Shown: positions 50,645 to 59,027 of the stretch, piece by piece
Numbering within the stretch: the stretch's first letter is position 1
How the letters are laid out: each line of letters opens with the position of its first letter
Assembly (NCBI RefSeq): GCF_001921205.1
Contig: NZ_MSIE01000002.1
Location: 225,199 to 289,198, forward strand
DNA from: Actinophytocola xanthii
Lineage (GTDB): Bacteria > Actinomycetota > Actinomycetes > Mycobacteriales > Pseudonocardiaceae
Direction of reading: 5' to 3'
DNA length: 64,000 nt
Position numbers and translations under genes: made by a program
Notes under the pieces: generated by a model
Told to the model about the DNA's origin: nothing
Seen by the model: only the letters and a program-made list of their open reading frames with translations
Databases searched by the model: none

Positions 50645-51843
50645 TGCCCCAGTACACCTCGGCAACCGCCCTGATCGGCGGCGACCCGGCCCAGCTCGCC
50701 GCCACCGCCGACGTCCTGGCGAGGTCCGCCGAGTCGGTCGACGGGCTGGCCACGGCACTGCGGCGCAGCGCCGAGGGCACGGACGCCACGTGGCGGGGGC
50801 CGGCCGGCACGGCGTACCGGGCCAGGGCGGGCCGGCAGGTCGGCACGCTCGGCAAGCTGCCGACCTCCCTGTCCACGGCCGCCACCGCGTACCGGACGCT
50901 GTCCGCGGAGCTTTCCTCGGCGCAGCAGCGCTCCGCCGCCGCCCTGCGGCGAGCGGAGTCGATGGGGCTGCCGCAGGAGGCCCTGTTCGGAAACCCGTTC
51001 GCGGTGGCCCGGTTCGTGGTGGCCAGCCCGGACAAGGCGGGCGCGGTGGCCGAGTTGATCGGCGAGGTCGTCTCGGCGCGGTCCGACGCGAACGAGGGCC
51101 GCAACCAGTTCGTCGCGAGCATGGGCACGCTGCAGACCCAGACGATCGCCGCCGGCACCGGCGGGGACGACGACCGGAACGCCGGTGGCGACCGGGACCG
51201 GCGTGGCTCCGACGGCGACTGGGGCGCCCGCCTGCGCACCGACGACCTGTTCGGTCGCGAGGAGGGCGGCAGCCGCGGCAACAGCCACTTCGACTCCGAC
51301 TGGGCGGGCCGGGCGATCCTGGACCGCTACCTCAGCGGCGGCGGCGACTGGACGATCGACGACGACGAGGACTGGACGAGGTACATGACCTCGAACGAGC
51401 AGCTGAGCCGTCAGCTCGTCGGACCGGCCCAGGAGCAGGCGCAGCAGGCGTTGAGCGGCTACCTCGCCGGCGACGGCCCGACCGGCTCGTTCGACCAACG
51501 CTTTCCCGCCGAGATCCAGAACGGCGAGGGCATCGTCGGCTACGAGTACCTGCACGGCACCAACTCCGATGCCGGCGGCTTCCAGTTCGCCGGGAACACC
51601 ACCGTCTCCCCGCGCGCGGACGGCACCTACGAGGTCACCATCGACGGCAGCTACACCTGGCACGACACGATCGACCCGAACCCGCAGTACAGCACCGACC
51701 GGTGGAAGAGCGGGCTGGCCGAGGTCGTCACGCTCGGCGCGGCCGACCCGTACGACATCCACATCAACTGGGACAAGCGAACGACGGTGACACTGGACGC
51801 CCAGGGGAACGTGCTGAGCATCTCGGGGTATCCGGCGCCGTGA
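50644..51843 (+). CDS. WXG100-type protein with C-terminal effector-like domain (candidate type VII toxin)
   Basis: 399 residues. The first ~100 residues are a helical hairpin with the WxG turn at Trp50-Gly52 (DATWRGPAGTAYR), as in ESX substrates. A linker rich in Asp, Gly and Arg (about 175-230) leads to a C-terminal domain (about 230-399) without known match, containing the block YTWHDTIDPNPQYSTDR at about residues 337-353 and PYDIHINW. No signal peptide. It lies between the EspC-like gene and a lipoprotein gene. This layout, with an exported N-domain plus polymorphic tail and a small gene after it, is that of type VII effector/immunity pairs. Confidence 0.65.
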   Translation: MPQYTSATALIGGDPAQLAATADVLARSAESVDGLATALRRSAEGTDATWRGPAGTAYRARAGRQVGTLGKLPTSLSTAATAYRTLSAELSSAQQRSAAALRRAESMGLPQEALFGNPFAVARFVVASPDKAGAVAELIGEVVSARSDANEGRNQFVASMGTLQTQTIAAGTGGDDDRNAGGDRDRRGSDGDWGARLRTDDLFGREEGGSRGNSHFDSDWAGRAILDRYLSGGGDWTIDDDEDWTRYMTSNEQLSRQLVGPAQEQAQQALSGYLAGDGPTGSFDQRFPAEIQNGEGIVGYEYLHGTNSDAGGFQFAGNTTVSPRADGTYEVTIDGSYTWHDTIDPNPQYSTDRWKSGLAEVVTLGAADPYDIHINWDKRTTVTLDAQGNVLSISGYPAP

Positions 51844-51860
51844 ACCGAGGAGGAGGGTCC

Positions 51861-52286
51861 GTGTCCCGAATACTGCTGGCCGGTGGCCTGGTCATCGCGC
51901 TCACCGTGGTGGTGGGGTGCTCGATGTTCGGCGGCGACCGCGGCGGCGGCGAGGACCGGTACGTCGAGCTGGACCGGCCCCAGCGGTCCCCGTCCGGCGA
52001 GTTCACCGCGTCCCTGGTCGCGGGCCCGGAGCAGGACGGGGTGGCGACCCGGGTCGTGGTGGTCACCGACACCGACGGCCACGAGGTGTTCCGCGACGAC
52101 TACGCCTACAGCACCCGCCACGGCGTCGGCGTCACCTGGCTGTCCTCGGCCGACCAGCTGTGGATCCTCTCCGCGGACGTGGGCACCGCCCACGTCGACC
52201 GCGCGGCCGACGGGACCTGGACCAAGACCGCGATCTCGCCGGAGACCGCGGACACCGTCCCCGAGGAGATCGAGCGGCTGCGCTGA
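51861..52286 (+). CDS. Small lipoprotein, possible immunity protein of the WXG effector
   Basis: 141 residues. GTG at 51861 with GGAGGAGG upstream; signal peptide with lipobox VVVGC and Cys20. The mature ~120 residues are a beta-rich globule (FTASLVAGPEQDG, DQLWILSADVG). It follows the WXG gene by 17 bp and faces the cell exterior. A membrane-anchored partner outside the cell would suit immunity against an exported, envelope-acting effector. No family recognised. Confidence 0.7.
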   Translation: MSRILLAGGLVIALTVVVGCSMFGGDRGGGEDRYVELDRPQRSPSGEFTASLVAGPEQDGVATRVVVVTDTDGHEVFRDDYAYSTRHGVGVTWLSSADQLWILSADVGTAHVDRAADGTWTKTAISPETADTVPEEIERLR

Positions 52287-52296
52287 CGGGGTCTGG

Positions 52297-53064
52297 TCAA
52301 CGGTCGCGGCGGAGCAGGTAGACGTCCATCAGCCAGCCGGCCTCGTGCCTCGCGGCGGCGCGGGTGGCCTCGATCTCGGGGAGCACGTCGGCCAGCGGGC
52401 CGGACACCAGGCGCTCGCTCGGGGTGGCGAGGTTGGCGCCCCACCAGACCAGCCAGCCGGCCGGGTCGACCGCGCGGAGCTCGTCGAGGGAGCGGTTGAG
52501 CAGGACCGCGATGTTGGGATGTCCCTGCGCGACGGCGTCGGGGAGCAGGCGACCGGTGGTGACGTGCAGCGGCTCCCCGACGCCGTGGGGCACGATCCGG
52601 TGGCGCGCTGCGAGCAGGGACAGGCTCGACACGCCCGGCACGACCTCCAGCGTGGCGCCGACCGCGTCGGCGACGCGTTCCAGTACCCGGATCGTCGAGT
52701 CGTAGAGGGCGGGGTCGCCCCAGACGAGGAACCCGGCGTCCCCGTCCCGGGTGGACAGCGCCGCCGCGTACCGGTCGGCTCGGGCCGCGTGCCACTCGGC
52801 GACGGCCCGGCGGTAGTCCGCCGGGTCCGCGGTGCCGGAGGGGGTCCGGTCCCGTTCCGCGTCCTGGACAAGGACCACCTCGGGGACGTCGGCCGCGTGG
52901 CGGGCCAGCAGCTCCGCGCGGGCGGCGGCCAGCGGGTCGCCGCCGGGCCGCCGCTTCTCGGTCACGACGACGAAGTCGACCTCGTTCATGGCGCGGACCG
53001 CCTCGACGGTGACCTGGTCGGGACCTCCGGGCCCGACGCCGATGAGGACCAGGCGCCGGGTCAC
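52297..53064 (-). CDS. cobF: Precorrin-6A synthase (deacetylating)
   Basis: 255 residues, a SAM-dependent methyltransferase of the tetrapyrrole class with the N-terminal GVGPGG motif at residues 7-12. It methylates C-1 of precorrin-5 and removes the acetyl group, a step of the aerobic pathway. VVTEKRRPG and WGDPALYDST are typical of CobF rather than other Cob methyltransferases. GTG start overlaps the cobN stop (GTGA), so it is translated with cobN. Confidence 0.88.
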   Translation of the reverse strand: MTRRLVLIGVGPGGPDQVTVEAVRAMNEVDFVVVTEKRRPGGDPLAAARAELLARHAADVPEVVLVQDAERDRTPSGTADPADYRRAVAEWHAARADRYAAALSTRDGDAGFLVWGDPALYDSTIRVLERVADAVGATLEVVPGVSSLSLLAARHRIVPHGVGEPLHVTTGRLLPDAVAQGHPNIAVLLNRSLDELRAVDPAGWLVWWGANLATPSERLVSGPLADVLPEIEATRAAARHEAGWLMDVYLLRRDR

Positions 53065-56000
53065 GGCCCCGTCCCCTCCTCGAGGTCGCCCTCGATCGAC
53101 AGGTACACCGACTGGAGCTCGGCCAGCAGCTCGGGGGCGGGCTCGGCCCACAGCCCGCGGTCCGCGGCCTCGTGCAGACGCTCGACGATCCCGCGCAGCG
53201 CCCACGGGTTGGCCTGGCGCATGAACTCCTGGTTGGTCTCGTCCAAGACGTACTCACGGGCCAGCCGCTCGTACATCCAGTCGTGCACGACACCCGTCGT
53301 GGCGTCGAACCCGAACAGGTAGTCCACGGTCGCCGCCAGCTCGAAGGCCCCCTTGTACCCGTGCCGGCGCATCGCGCCGACCCACCGCGGGTTCACCACC
53401 CGGGAGCGGAAGACCCGGTTGGTCTCCTCCTGCAGCGTGCGGGTGCGGACGGCGTCGGGGGTGGTGGAGTCCCCGACGTAGGCCTTCGGGTCGGCGCCGG
53501 TGAGCGCCCGGACCGTGGCGATCATGCCGCCGTGGTACTGGAAGTAGTCGTCGGAGTCGGCGATGTCGTGCTCGCGGGTGTCGATGTTCTTCGCGGCGAC
53601 CTGGATGCGGCGGTAGTTGGTCCGCATGTCCTCGGCGGCCGGGTGGCCGTCGAGCCCTCGTCCGTAGGCGAAGCCGCCCCAGGCGGTGTACACCTCGGAG
53701 AGGTCGGCGTCGTCGCGCCAGGAGCCGGACTCGATCACCTGGAGGATGCCGGCGCCGTAGGAGCCGGGTGCGGAGCCGAAGATCCGGGTCGTCGCCCGGC
53801 GCTCGTCGCCGTGCGCGGCGAGGTCGGCTCGGACGTGCGCGCGGACGTGGTTCTGCTCGTCGGTCTCCTCGAGCGCGGCGACCAGCCGGACCGCGTCGTC
53901 CAGCATCGCCACGACGTGGGGGAAGGCGTCGCGGAAGAACCCGGAGATGCGGACCGTCACGTCCACCCGCGGCCGGCCGAGCTCGGCGGGCGGTACGACC
54001 TCCAGGTCCCGGACGCGACGCGACGCCGGGTCCCAGACCGGACGCACGCCGAGCAGGGCGAGCACCTCGGCGATGTCGTCGCCGGAGGTCCGCATGGCCG
54101 AGGTGCCCCACACCGAGAGGCCGACCGACGTGGGGTACTCGCCGGTCTCGGCGAGGTGGCGGGCGAGCAGCGAGTCGGCCATGGCGACACCGGTCTCGTA
54201 GGCGAGACGCGAGGGGACCGCGCGCGGGTCCACCGTGTAGAAGTTGCGGCCGGTGGGCAGGACGTTGACCAGCCCGCGCAGCGGCGAGCCGGACGGCCCG
54301 GCGGGGACGTAGCCCCCGTCCAGCGCGTGCAGGACCGCGTCGAGCTCGTCGCTGGTGGCGGCCAGGCGGGGCACCACCTCGGTGGCGGCGAACTCCAGCA
54401 CGCGGACGACCTCGGGGTCGGAGTGCAGCCGTGCGGCCGCCGCCGGGTCCCAGCCCGCCTCCTCCATCCCGTCGACCAGCGCCCTGGCGGCGGCCTCGAC
54501 CGCGTCGACGGTGCGGGTCTGCTCGCTGCCCTCCTTCAGGCCCAGCGCGGTGCGCAGCCCTGGCACCGCGGCGGTCTCGCCGCCCCAGACCTGGCTGGCG
54601 CGCAGGATCGCGAGCACCAGGTCGACGCGGGCCTGCCCGCTCGGCGCCTGGCCGAGGACGTGCAGGCCGTCGCGGATCTGCGCGTCCTTCACCTCGCACA
54701 GCCAGCCGTCCACGTGCAGGATGAAGTCGTCGAACTCGGTGTCCGGCGGGCGCTCGTCGAGGCCGAGGTCGCGGTGCATGTGCGCGGCCTGCATCAGCGT
54801 CCAGATCTCGGCACGGATCGCGGGCAGCTTGGCCGGGTCCATGGCGGCGATGTTGGCGTGCTCGTCCAGGAGCTGTTCGAGGCGGGCGATGTCGCCGTAG
54901 GTCTCCGCGCGGGCCATCGGCGGCACCAGGTGGTCGACGATCGTGGCGTGCGCACGTCGTTTGGCCTGGGCCCCCTCGCCGGGGTCGTTGACCAGGAACG
55001 GGTACACCAGCGGCAGGTTCCCGATCGTCGCGTCGCTCGCGCAGGCCGCCGAGAGCGCGGCGTTCTTGCCCGGTAGCCACTCCATCGAACCGTGCTTGCC
55101 GAGGTGCACGACGGCATGCGCGCCGAACCCGTGCTCCAGCCAGCGGTAGGCGGCCAGGTAGTGGTGGGAGGGCGCCAGCTCGGGGTCGTGGTAGATCGCG
55201 ACGGGGTTCTCGCCGAAGCCCCGTGGCGGCTGGATCAGCAGCAGCACGTTGCCCGCCCGGATCGTGGCGAGCACGATCTCCTTGGCGTCGTTCACGAACA
55301 GCGCGCCGGGCGGCGGCCCCCACGCCTGGGTGACCGAGGCCCGCAGTGCGGGGTCGAGGCCGGCGAACCACTGCTCGTAGTCCCGCGCGGGGATGCGCAC
55401 GTGCGCGTCGGTGAGCTGGCCCTGGGTCAGCCACTCCTCGTCCTGCCCGCCGGCCGCGATCAGGGCGTGGATCAGCGCGTTGCCGGCCTCGGTGTCGTCG
55501 GCGAGGTCGAGGGCCGGCAGGTCGCCGACGTCGTAGCCCGCCGAGCGCATGCGGCGCAGGAGGCGGACCGCCGACACCGGCGTGTCCAGGCCGACGGCGT
55601 TGCCGACCCGGCTGTGCTTGGTCGGGTACGCGGAGAGCATCAGCGCGATCCGCCGCCGCGCCGGCGGGGTGTGCCGCAGCCGGGCGTGCGCGACCGCGAT
55701 CCCGGCGACCCGCGCGCAGCGCTCCGGGTCGGCCACGTAGTGCGGCAGGCCGTCGGGGTCGACCTCCTTGAACGAGAACGGCGCGGTGATGATGCGCCCG
55801 TCGAACTCGGGGATCGCGATCTGGGTGGCGGAGTCCAGCGGGGTCACGCCGTCGTCGGAGGCCAGCCACTCCTCGCGGCTGGCGGTCAGGCACAGGCCCT
55901 GCAGGACGGGGATGTCCAGGGCCCGGATCCGCGCCACGTCCCACGCCTCGTCGTCGCCGCCCGCGCTCGCCCCGGCGGGTGTGACGCCGCCGGCGGCGAG

Positions 56001-56642
56001 CACGGTGACCACCAGCGCGTCCAGGGTGCCCAGAGCGGCGTACAGCTCGTCCGGCGCCGAACGCAGCGAGGTGGAGAAGATCGGCACTCCCACGGCCTGA
56101 CCGGTGGCGTCGACGGCGTCGGCGAGCGCGTGCGCGAACGCGGTGTTCCCGCTGGTCTCGTGGGCGCGGTAGTAGAGGATGCCGATCCTGGGCAGGTCGC
56201 CGGCCGGGATGTCCCGCTCGGCGAGTCCCCAGGCGGGCACGGTCACGGGCTGTTCGAAGCCCGCACCGGTCAGCAGCACGGTGTCGGAGAGGAAGGCGTG
56301 CAGCTGGGCCAGGTTGACCGGGCCGCCCTCGGCGAGGTAGCGGTGGGCGTCCGCGGCGATGCCGGCGGGCACTGTGGACAGTCGCATCAGCTCGGCGTCC
56401 GGGGTCTGCTCGCCGCCCAGCACCACCAGCGGCAGGCCGCTCGCGCGCAGCGCGGCGAAGCCCTCCCGCCACGACTCCGCGGTACCCAGCAGGCGTACCA
56501 CGACCACGTCGGCGCCGTCGACGGCCGCCGGCAGATCGGCGAGGTCGAGGCGGGCGGGGTTGGCCCATCGGTAGTCGGCGCCCGACGCCCGCGCGGACAG
56601 CAGGTCGGTGTCGGATGTGGACAGCAGCGCGACGCTGGGCAT
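53061..56642 (-). CDS. cobN: Cobaltochelatase subunit CobN
   Basis: 1193 residues, the large ATP-dependent subunit that inserts cobalt into hydrogenobyrinic acid a,c-diamide. The characteristic LVVLGGEQTPDAEL, IGILYYRAHETSGN, HLGKHGSMEWLPGKNAALS and PRVDVTVRISGFFRDAFPHVV blocks are all present and the length is usual. ATG 56642 has GAGGAGG. A cobalamin riboswitch precedes it. The partner subunits are supplied by the ChlI/ChlD-type gene at 62746. Confidence 0.94.
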   Translation of the reverse strand: MPSVALLSTSDTDLLSARASGADYRWANPARLDLADLPAAVDGADVVVVRLLGTAESWREGFAALRASGLPLVVLGGEQTPDAELMRLSTVPAGIAADAHRYLAEGGPVNLAQLHAFLSDTVLLTGAGFEQPVTVPAWGLAERDIPAGDLPRIGILYYRAHETSGNTAFAHALADAVDATGQAVGVPIFSTSLRSAPDELYAALGTLDALVVTVLAAGGVTPAGASAGGDDEAWDVARIRALDIPVLQGLCLTASREEWLASDDGVTPLDSATQIAIPEFDGRIITAPFSFKEVDPDGLPHYVADPERCARVAGIAVAHARLRHTPPARRRIALMLSAYPTKHSRVGNAVGLDTPVSAVRLLRRMRSAGYDVGDLPALDLADDTEAGNALIHALIAAGGQDEEWLTQGQLTDAHVRIPARDYEQWFAGLDPALRASVTQAWGPPPGALFVNDAKEIVLATIRAGNVLLLIQPPRGFGENPVAIYHDPELAPSHHYLAAYRWLEHGFGAHAVVHLGKHGSMEWLPGKNAALSAACASDATIGNLPLVYPFLVNDPGEGAQAKRRAHATIVDHLVPPMARAETYGDIARLEQLLDEHANIAAMDPAKLPAIRAEIWTLMQAAHMHRDLGLDERPPDTEFDDFILHVDGWLCEVKDAQIRDGLHVLGQAPSGQARVDLVLAILRASQVWGGETAAVPGLRTALGLKEGSEQTRTVDAVEAAARALVDGMEEAGWDPAAAARLHSDPEVVRVLEFAATEVVPRLAATSDELDAVLHALDGGYVPAGPSGSPLRGLVNVLPTGRNFYTVDPRAVPSRLAYETGVAMADSLLARHLAETGEYPTSVGLSVWGTSAMRTSGDDIAEVLALLGVRPVWDPASRRVRDLEVVPPAELGRPRVDVTVRISGFFRDAFPHVVAMLDDAVRLVAALEETDEQNHVRAHVRADLAAHGDERRATTRIFGSAPGSYGAGILQVIESGSWRDDADLSEVYTAWGGFAYGRGLDGHPAAEDMRTNYRRIQVAAKNIDTREHDIADSDDYFQYHGGMIATVRALTGADPKAYVGDSTTPDAVRTRTLQEETNRVFRSRVVNPRWVGAMRRHGYKGAFELAATVDYLFGFDATTGVVHDWMYERLAREYVLDETNQEFMRQANPWALRGIVERLHEAADRGLWAEPAPELLAELQSVYLSIEGDLEEGTGP

Positions 56643-56689
56643 GCGGGTTCCTCCTCGCGGGGTTCTCGCCCCGGACGGCAGGCAGCGGC

Positions 56690-56797
56690 CGCGGTCAGTG
56701 TCTGGCTGACCGGCCCGTGGAGGCGCCGGTTCACAGTGGCGGAACCGCCCCGGAGTCGCACCGGAGTTCCTGGTCCGCGGCCAGCGGACACGTCCCA
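56690..56797 (-). promoter_or_regulatory. Cobalamin riboswitch upstream of cobN
   Basis: Reading the minus strand, the core GGTGCGACTCC (about 56764-56754), followed by GCCACTGTGA (56740-56731) and GTCAGCCAGACAC (about 56710-56698), matches the conserved B12-box and neighbouring blocks of cobalamin riboswitches. A stem GTCCGC/GCGGAC opens the element. A -10 TAGTGT (56802-56797) overlaps the stop codon of the gene upstream. High B12 should turn off cobN-cobF expression. Exact ends are approximate. Confidence 0.85.
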
Positions 56798-56799
56798 CA

Positions 56800-57459
56800 C
56801 TAACGGTCGGCGAGCACGCAGTCGCCGCAGTACCCGCCGCCGGGGATCCGGTAGTAGAGGCAGCAGGAGGACCGCCGGAAGCCGCCGCGCAGCTCGCCGG
56901 TGCCGGCGAGCGGGCCGGCGAGGAGGGCGGCGCCGACGTCGAGGGCGGCGGCCGCCAGGCCGGGCCGGGCGGTGCCGATCATGTGGACCGCGCCGAGCGC
57001 GGCCGAGGCGATGTTGCCCCGCAGCACGCGCCGGGACAGCGCGTACTGCCCGGCCAGCGCCTCCACGAGCGGTTCCAGCACGTCGGCGACCAGGTCGGAG
57101 AACCGGGGGCGGGCGTCGGGGCCGGTCAGCGCGAGCGGCCACGGGCCCTGCTCGACCGGCCGCCACCAGGTGTCGTCCAGGGTGGGCCGGGGCAGCGGGA
57201 CGCCGAGGACGGCGGCGCCGAGCACGGGGGAGACCACGCGCGCGAACAGGCCGAGGGACATCGTCGACGCCGCGACCCTGGGTTCGATCTCGACCCCGGC
57301 GCGCTCGGCGAGCACCGTGTGGACGTGCCGCACCCGGGCGGCGAGCACCGGTTCGCGCAGCAGGTCACGCAGGGGCAGCCAGCGGTCGCCGTCGACCGCC
57401 CGCCGCACGCCGAAGAACGGGCCGAGCCCCGCCAGGTCGTCGGGGTCGGCGTCGGGCAT
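56800..57459 (-). CDS. FhuF-like (2Fe-2S) ferric siderophore reductase
   Basis: 219 residues. The C-terminus has Cys199-Cys200-x10-Cys211-x2-Cys214, the distinctive 2Fe-2S binding motif of FhuF. The N-terminal part is all-helical as in FhuF. It would reduce ferric iron bound to a siderophore in the cytoplasm. It lies between cobN and cobG, on the minus strand, divergent from cobG by 39 bp. The gene's TAG stop lies within the -10 of the cobN riboswitch transcript. Confidence 0.8.
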   Translation of the reverse strand: MPDADPDDLAGLGPFFGVRRAVDGDRWLPLRDLLREPVLAARVRHVHTVLAERAGVEIEPRVAASTMSLGLFARVVSPVLGAAVLGVPLPRPTLDDTWWRPVEQGPWPLALTGPDARPRFSDLVADVLEPLVEALAGQYALSRRVLRGNIASAALGAVHMIGTARPGLAAAALDVGAALLAGPLAGTGELRGGFRRSSCCLYYRIPGGGYCGDCVLADR

Positions 57460-57498
57460 GGCCACATCGTGACACGGGCCGGATGGCACTATGGCGCC

Positions 57499-58359
57499 GT
57501 GGCCACGCGCACCTACCAGGACCGCTGCCCGGGGGTGTTCCGCCCGTGGGCGGCCGATGACGGCGCGATCGTCCGGCTCCGCGTGCCTGGCGGTCGGATC
57601 AGCCCGGACGCTCTGCTCAGGGTGGTGGACGCGGCCGAGCGGTACGGCGACGGGACGGTGCTGTTGACCAGGCGGGCCAACCTCCAGCTGCGCGGCATCG
57701 GCACCGAGGGCGGCGCCGTCGCCGCCGGGCTGGTCGACGCCGTCGCCGCCGCGGGCCTGCTGCCCTCGCGCACCCACGAGCTGGTCCGGAACATCCTGGT
57801 CTCGCCGCTGACCGGGCTGCACGGCGGGCGGCTGGACCTGCGGCCCGTCGTCCGGGCGCTCGACGACGCCCTGCTCGCCGACCCGGCGCTGGCCGGTCTC
57901 GGTGGTCGGTTCCTGTTCGTCCTCGACGACGGGCGGGGCGACGTCGCCCGGCGCGACCTCGACCTGGGCCTGGTCGCGCTCGACGCGGCGCGGGTGCAGC
58001 TGCGGATCGGGGCGACGGGCTGGGGTCCGGTCGTTCCCGCCGACCGGGCGGCATCGGAGCTGGCCCGGCTCGCGGGGGAGTTCACGCGGGTGCGCGGCAC
58101 CGGGCCGAGCGCCAGCTGGCACGTCGACGAGCTTCCCGACCCGTCCGTGCTCGGCGCCGGTGTGCCCCGGCACCCGGCGACCGAGGTCGCCGCCGACCCG
58201 CCGCCCCCCGGCCGGGTCCTCGGGGCCGACGGCCGGCGCCTCGAGGTGCTGGCAGTCCCGGACGGGCTGGTGCGGCGGCCGCTCGCCGAACGGTTGGCCG
58301 GCGCGGCCGGCCTGGTCGTCACGCCCTGGCGCGGCATCGTGGTGGAGGAGTCGTCATGA
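57499..58359 (+). CDS. cobG: Precorrin-3B synthase-like CobG, C-terminally short
   Basis: 286 residues. The N-terminal domain matches CobG/sulfite-reductase ferredoxin-like folds: CPGVFRPWAADDGAIVRLRVPGG, then LTRRANLQLRGI and PSRTHELVRNILVSPL. CobG proteins normally continue about 80-100 residues beyond the VTPWRGIVVE segment, with four cysteines that hold a 4Fe-4S cluster. Here the chain stops two residues or so after that block and has a single cysteine, Cys10. The stop overlaps cobH (ATGA), so nothing is left between. Function may be altered or lost. GTG at 57499. Confidence 0.75.
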   Translation: MATRTYQDRCPGVFRPWAADDGAIVRLRVPGGRISPDALLRVVDAAERYGDGTVLLTRRANLQLRGIGTEGGAVAAGLVDAVAAAGLLPSRTHELVRNILVSPLTGLHGGRLDLRPVVRALDDALLADPALAGLGGRFLFVLDDGRGDVARRDLDLGLVALDAARVQLRIGATGWGPVVPADRAASELARLAGEFTRVRGTGPSASWHVDELPDPSVLGAGVPRHPATEVAADPPPPGRVLGADGRRLEVLAVPDGLVRRPLAERLAGAAGLVVTPWRGIVVEESS

Positions 58360-59027
58360 CCACCGGTGAGCTCGCGGCACCGACGCCGCGCTACGACTAC
58401 GTGCGCGACGGCGCGGCGATCTACGCGGAGTCGTTCGCCACCATCCGCGCGGAGACCGACCTGTCCCACCTGCCGGCCGACGCGGAGAAGGTCGCCGTGC
58501 GGATGGTCCACGCCACCGGGCAGACCGACCTGGCCGCGGCCCTGGTGGTCCATCCCGCGCTGGTGAAGAGCGCCCGCGCCGCGCTGCGGGCGGGCGCACC
58601 GGTGCTCACCGACGCGACCATGGTCGCCTCCGGGGTCACCAGGGCGCGGCTGCCGCGCGCCAACGACGTGCGCTGCCTGCTCGGCGACCCGCGGGTGCCC
58701 GACCTCGCCCGGGCGTGGGGCACGACCCGCAGCGCGGCCGCCGTGTCGCTGTGGGCCGACTCGCTCGCCGGGTCGGTCGTCGCGATCGGCAACGCGCCGA
58801 CGGCGCTGTTCCACCTGCTGGAGCTGTTGGCCGACGGTGCTCCGCCGCCGGCGGCGATCATCGGCGTGCCGGTGGGTTTCATCGGCGCCGCGGAGTCCAA
58901 GGAGGCGCTCGCCTCGTTCTCCGCCGAGCACGGGATCGACGTGCCGTTCCTGACCGTTCACGGCCGGCGCGGCGGCTCGGCGCTCGCCGCGGCCGCGGTC
59001 AACGCGCTGGCCAGGGAGCAGGAGTGA
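58356..59027 (+). CDS. cobH: Precorrin-8X methylmutase
   Basis: 223 residues. It moves the methyl group from C-11 to C-12 of precorrin-8X to give hydrogenobyrinic acid. The catalytic histidine is His52 in VRMVHATGQTD, and GVPVGFIGAAESKEAL is the family signature. ATG overlaps the cobG stop; its stop overlaps the cobIJ GTG (GTGA). Confidence 0.93.
   Translation: MTTGELAAPTPRYDYVRDGAAIYAESFATIRAETDLSHLPADAEKVAVRMVHATGQTDLAAALVVHPALVKSARAALRAGAPVLTDATMVASGVTRARLPRANDVRCLLGDPRVPDLARAWGTTRSAAAVSLWADSLAGSVVAIGNAPTALFHLLELLADGAPPPAAIIGVPVGFIGAAESKEALASFSAEHGIDVPFLTVHGRRGGSALAAAAVNALAREQE

Noticed and set aside
53254..56568. 1,100-codon minus-strand frame inside cobN
   Set aside because: It is a shifted-frame shadow of CobN with Arg-Pro-Gly-rich low complexity. 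The CobN frame contains all family motifs.
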